Positions 21,869 to 24,163 of a DNA stretch of 24,163 nucleotides are shown here, piece after piece (within the stretch, counting starts at the first letter, position 1; the number at the start of each line of letters is the position of its first letter). The stretch is from positions 1 through 24,163 of the forward strand of contig CAZTAO010000066.1 of NCBI GenBank assembly GCA_964611645.1, in the 5' to 3' direction. The DNA comes from CAZTAO01 sp964611645 (lineage in GTDB: Bacteria; Armatimonadota; UBA5829). The notes under the pieces are model-generated. The model was not told the origin of the DNA, did not search any database, and worked only from the letters and a program-made list of their open reading frames with translations. A program made the position numbers and the translations under genes.

Positions 21869-22941
21869 TAAAGAGGGCGTTAGCACAATCGAAATGTGGA
21901 GCGACCGTCCTTGCCAATCCGCGCGGGCTAAGTCCAACTTTCATGAAAGCGTTGCAAAGCGGATTGCTGACGCCAATTCTGGAAGTCGTGAAGTCAGACG
22001 ATACTCTCAGTCTGAACATCAGAGACGAGTACATTAATATCTACTATCGCGGGGGAAGCATCATAAGGGTCAAACACCCCAAAGGTGTCGGGAGCAACTA
22101 CGCGTTCTGGTTCGACCCGAAATACACGCATTTGAAGCGGAAGAGGCCGTCGGGTTTACCTACTCTAAGCCTCGCCGGCCTTCCGCCGAAGGTTGCCCAC
22201 CCCGGTGACGTTGGCGCGTGGGTATCTGCTATCCCGTTGCTGAAGCTCACGATGGATTTGTGGTTCGCAGGGCACCACGAGTTGGAGCGAGAGTACCAGC
22301 AGTTGGTTGAACGGGCTAACAACTCCAACTCGTCTACTGACTACTTCATCTCCGATATCGAGTGGACGAATACGCTTTGCGGGGAGTTGCGTCTCGACCT
22401 TATCGCGGTCCATTGGCCATCCACATCCAGTGCGCGCAGGAATCGAGATTGCGCCAAACTTGCCTTCATTGAGATGAAGCACCTAGATGGCGCGATGGCT
22501 GGTCTCGCAAAGCATGTCAAAGACTTACAGAAGTGCTCCAGCATGTACCTGTCCTTGGCTCAAGAAACGACAAAAGTCTTCAACCAACGCGCGGAACTCG
22601 GGCTCATAGAATGCCCCGTGAGCAAGCTTCCTGTGCTTCAGTCAATCGATGCAACCCGACCGGAGTATATTATCCTGCTCTCGGACCACGATCCGGCGAA
22701 ATCCGCACTGATGGGTCAACTGTTGCAGATTCAGGCGATGAGTGGCCTACCCTTTGACATCAAGGTCGCGGTGGCCAGTTTTATGGGCTATGGCCTCTAT
22801 GATCCGTGCATGTACACTCTACCCGACTTTCTGAAACGTTTCCCAGCACAAGTCTACACCCCCCGAAAGAATGTGGCTCAGCACTCGAAATTGCCCGTAG
22901 TCGAGCTTCCTTGTCCAAGAGCCACCACAGACAGAGGCTGA
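21859..22941 (+). CDS. Putative PD-(D/E)XK-type nuclease
   Basis: 360 residues. The N-terminal part (about 30-90) contains LQSGLLTPILEVVKSDDTLS and EYINIYYRGGSIIRV. The middle has the likely nuclease core: an upstream acidic helix (HHELEREYQQLV, about 139-150), Asp180 in ELRLDLIAVHW, then E205-x-K207 in LAFIEMKHLDG, and a helix with AKHVKDLQK. This order, D followed by ExK on adjacent strands, is the PD-(D/E)XK pattern. I do not know a named family for the full protein. The start has little Shine-Dalgarno signal and relies on overlap with the SLOG-like gene; the MBL gene follows after 3 bp. Place and partners suggest a defence effector. Confidence 0.6.
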   Translation: MSIVKRALAQSKCGATVLANPRGLSPTFMKALQSGLLTPILEVVKSDDTLSLNIRDEYINIYYRGGSIIRVKHPKGVGSNYAFWFDPKYTHLKRKRPSGLPTLSLAGLPPKVAHPGDVGAWVSAIPLLKLTMDLWFAGHHELEREYQQLVERANNSNSSTDYFISDIEWTNTLCGELRLDLIAVHWPSTSSARRNRDCAKLAFIEMKHLDGAMAGLAKHVKDLQKCSSMYLSLAQETTKVFNQRAELGLIECPVSKLPVLQSIDATRPEYIILLSDHDPAKSALMGQLLQIQAMSGLPFDIKVAVASFMGYGLYDPCMYTLPDFLKRFPAQVYTPRKNVAQHSKLPVVELPCPRATTDRG

Positions 22942-22944
22942 TAC

Positions 22945-24114
22945 GTGCAGGTAATCATCCATCGCGGCACAAAACAAATCGGCGGGTCTTGTGTTGAGGT
23001 TTGGTCGGGTGACTACCGAATCCTGCTGGACCTTGGGCTGCCTCTTGCTCCTGTGGGCGAGGGTCAGGATATCCGAGGGCTGACAATCGAAGAACTGCTG
23101 GAGTCGGGCACGTTGCCCCGCATCGGCGGTGCGTATGCCAATGATACGCCGGGGGTTCGGGCGGTCATCGTGTCGCACGTCCACCAGGATCACACGGGGC
23201 TGGCTCAGTACGTCCATCCCGAGATTCCTGTCTACGCGACTGAGGGAACGTGGGCGCTGCACGATGCGCTTCGGCCCTTTCTTCCCAGGAGCGTTAGCAT
23301 TGCGAATCGTCAGACGCTGCCAAAGAACAAGCCCTGTAGTTTCGGTTCTCTGATAGTAACTGCTATACCAGTGGATCACTCGGCTCCGGACGCTGTGGCT
23401 CTCCTGGTGGAAGCTGAGGGGAAGCGGCTGCTCTACTCGGGCGACTTACGGGCGCACGGGCGGAAGGACTACCTGTTCAACGGTCTTGCGAAGAAACTGG
23501 CCGGCAAAGTCGACTTGCTGCTTCTGGAAGGTACCACCCTCGGGCGCACGGAGTCTGCGGCTGTTACCGAGAAGTCCCTGGAGATTGATCTGGTAAGCCT
23601 GTTCAAACAGCAGCAGTATTTCTCGCTTGTGTTCTGTTCCACGCAGAACCTGGACCGTTTGGTTACGATCTACCGCGCTGCGAAGCAAACGAACAAGCTG
23701 ATGGTGATAGACCCCTACACAGCCTACACCCTGGACAAACTCCAGTGCATATCCGACAACCTCCCACAATGGAACTGGGCCGAAATCAAAGTTGTGCCGT
23801 GGGCTTACCAGATGCAGCGTTTGAAGGATGCGGGAGAGACTGAGTTTGTCGCGGCCCTGAAGACTAATCAGATCGGTTGGGACCGGATGAAGGCGCGAGG
23901 TCGCGATATTGTGCTGCTGATGCGCTCGAACAAGAAGGCTGCGTTCGACCTTAGACGGAGACTCGGAGACGGTCTGCGCGATGTTCAGGTTATCTGGTCG
24001 ATGTGGAATGGCTACTGGGACAAAGACGAGAACCTGAGGCCGTTGTGCGATGAATATGGCATCAAGCGCCACTACATACACACCAGCGGACACGCTTCGT
24101 GGACTGATCTGTGA
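22945..24114 (+). CDS. Beta-CASP metallo-beta-lactamase-fold hydrolase, 3' truncated
   Basis: 389 residues from GTG 22945, with AGAGG 7 bases upstream. It has the RNase J/CPSF-like MBL fold: metal motif SHVHQDHTGL (H78, H80, D82, H83), H145 in PVDHSAPDA, D167 in YSGDLRAHGRK, a beta-CASP part (STQNLDRLVTIYRAAKQTNK) and the late motif HTSGHASWTDL (H379, H383). The protein stops right after that motif. Relatives continue with a segment carrying a final metal-binding His (P-I-H-T type), missing here. The stop codon TGA may be part of the IS end that follows. As it stands the enzyme probably lacks one metal ligand. The intact form likely cleaves RNA or a nucleotide. Confidence 0.75.
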   Translation: MQVIIHRGTKQIGGSCVEVWSGDYRILLDLGLPLAPVGEGQDIRGLTIEELLESGTLPRIGGAYANDTPGVRAVIVSHVHQDHTGLAQYVHPEIPVYATEGTWALHDALRPFLPRSVSIANRQTLPKNKPCSFGSLIVTAIPVDHSAPDAVALLVEAEGKRLLYSGDLRAHGRKDYLFNGLAKKLAGKVDLLLLEGTTLGRTESAAVTEKSLEIDLVSLFKQQQYFSLVFCSTQNLDRLVTIYRAAKQTNKLMVIDPYTAYTLDKLQCISDNLPQWNWAEIKVVPWAYQMQRLKDAGETEFVAALKTNQIGWDRMKARGRDIVLLMRSNKKAAFDLRRRLGDGLRDVQVIWSMWNGYWDKDENLRPLCDEYGIKRHYIHTSGHASWTDL

Positions 24115-24163
24115 ATCGGCATGCAATAATGACCCACATGCGGGGGTAATCGGCGTCGAATAT
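24112..24163. mobile_element. Left end of a second IS21-like element (partial)
   Basis: From TG at 24112 (or 24122) the sequence changes character and carries AATAATGACCCACATGCGG, then GTAATCGGCGTCGAATAT at the window edge. Repeated short GAC-CC/AAT-rich blocks after a terminal TG recall the subterminal repeats of IS21-type elements. The open frame of the MBL gene ends exactly where this starts. No transposase is visible. It is a different element from the one at 1-52. Confidence 0.45.

Noticed and set aside
22819..23379. Minus-strand 186-codon frame across the nuclease/MBL junction
   Set aside because: It covers the metal-binding motif of the MBL gene on the other strand and has no start signal.

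Overview
The window looks like a metagenome-style contig of a GC-moderate bacterium. Promoters are of the sigma-70 type (TTGACN-17-TATAAT), and one LexA box is of the Gram-positive type (close to CGAAC-N4-GTTYG). There is a long PPi-dependent phosphofructokinase, an imuB/DUF6504-like/dnaE2 mutagenesis cassette and a GH94 sugar phosphorylase. This mix would suit an Armatimonadota- or Chloroflexota-like Terrabacteria lineage, but that placement is inference with low confidence. Both edges look like ends of IS21-type insertion sequences, which may be why the sequence stops there.

Left part (1-6550): an IS end cuts the 5' side of a small zinc-ribbon gene (53-301). An HTH/coiled-coil protein follows (442-993), then, on the minus strand, a soluble GAF-PAS histidine kinase and a PPi-phosphofructokinase. 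These two minus-strand genes are driven by near-twin promoters. A LacI-family regulator diverges from the phosphofructokinase gene, with palindromes in the shared control region, and converges on a sirtuin.

Middle (6551-17202): an SOS-type promoter whose LexA box lies between -35 and -10 drives a leaderless imuB (a Y-family polymerase that has lost its catalytic carboxylates), a DUF6504-like gene and dnaE2. Two paired-hairpin repeats occur here, one between genes and one inside the dnaE2 reading frame. A tightly packed minus-strand operon follows (amidohydrolase, DegT-type aminotransferase, GH94 phosphorylase), most likely for sugar or glycoside turnover. Then come a small flotillin-tail-like protein and an MTH938-like protein.

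Right part (17349-24163) is accessory DNA. It begins at a tRNA 3'-end remnant (putative att site), followed by four helically phased 8-bp repeats and an excisionase-like gene. It then carries a two-gene CBASS anti-phage system (CD-NTase plus S-4TM pore-forming effector), a winged-helix gene flanked by two copies of a small gene, and a coupled three-gene cluster (short SLOG-like protein, PD-(D/E)XK-like nuclease, beta-CASP metallo-hydrolase). The cluster is cut by the second IS end. This last cluster is the best candidate for an undescribed system.
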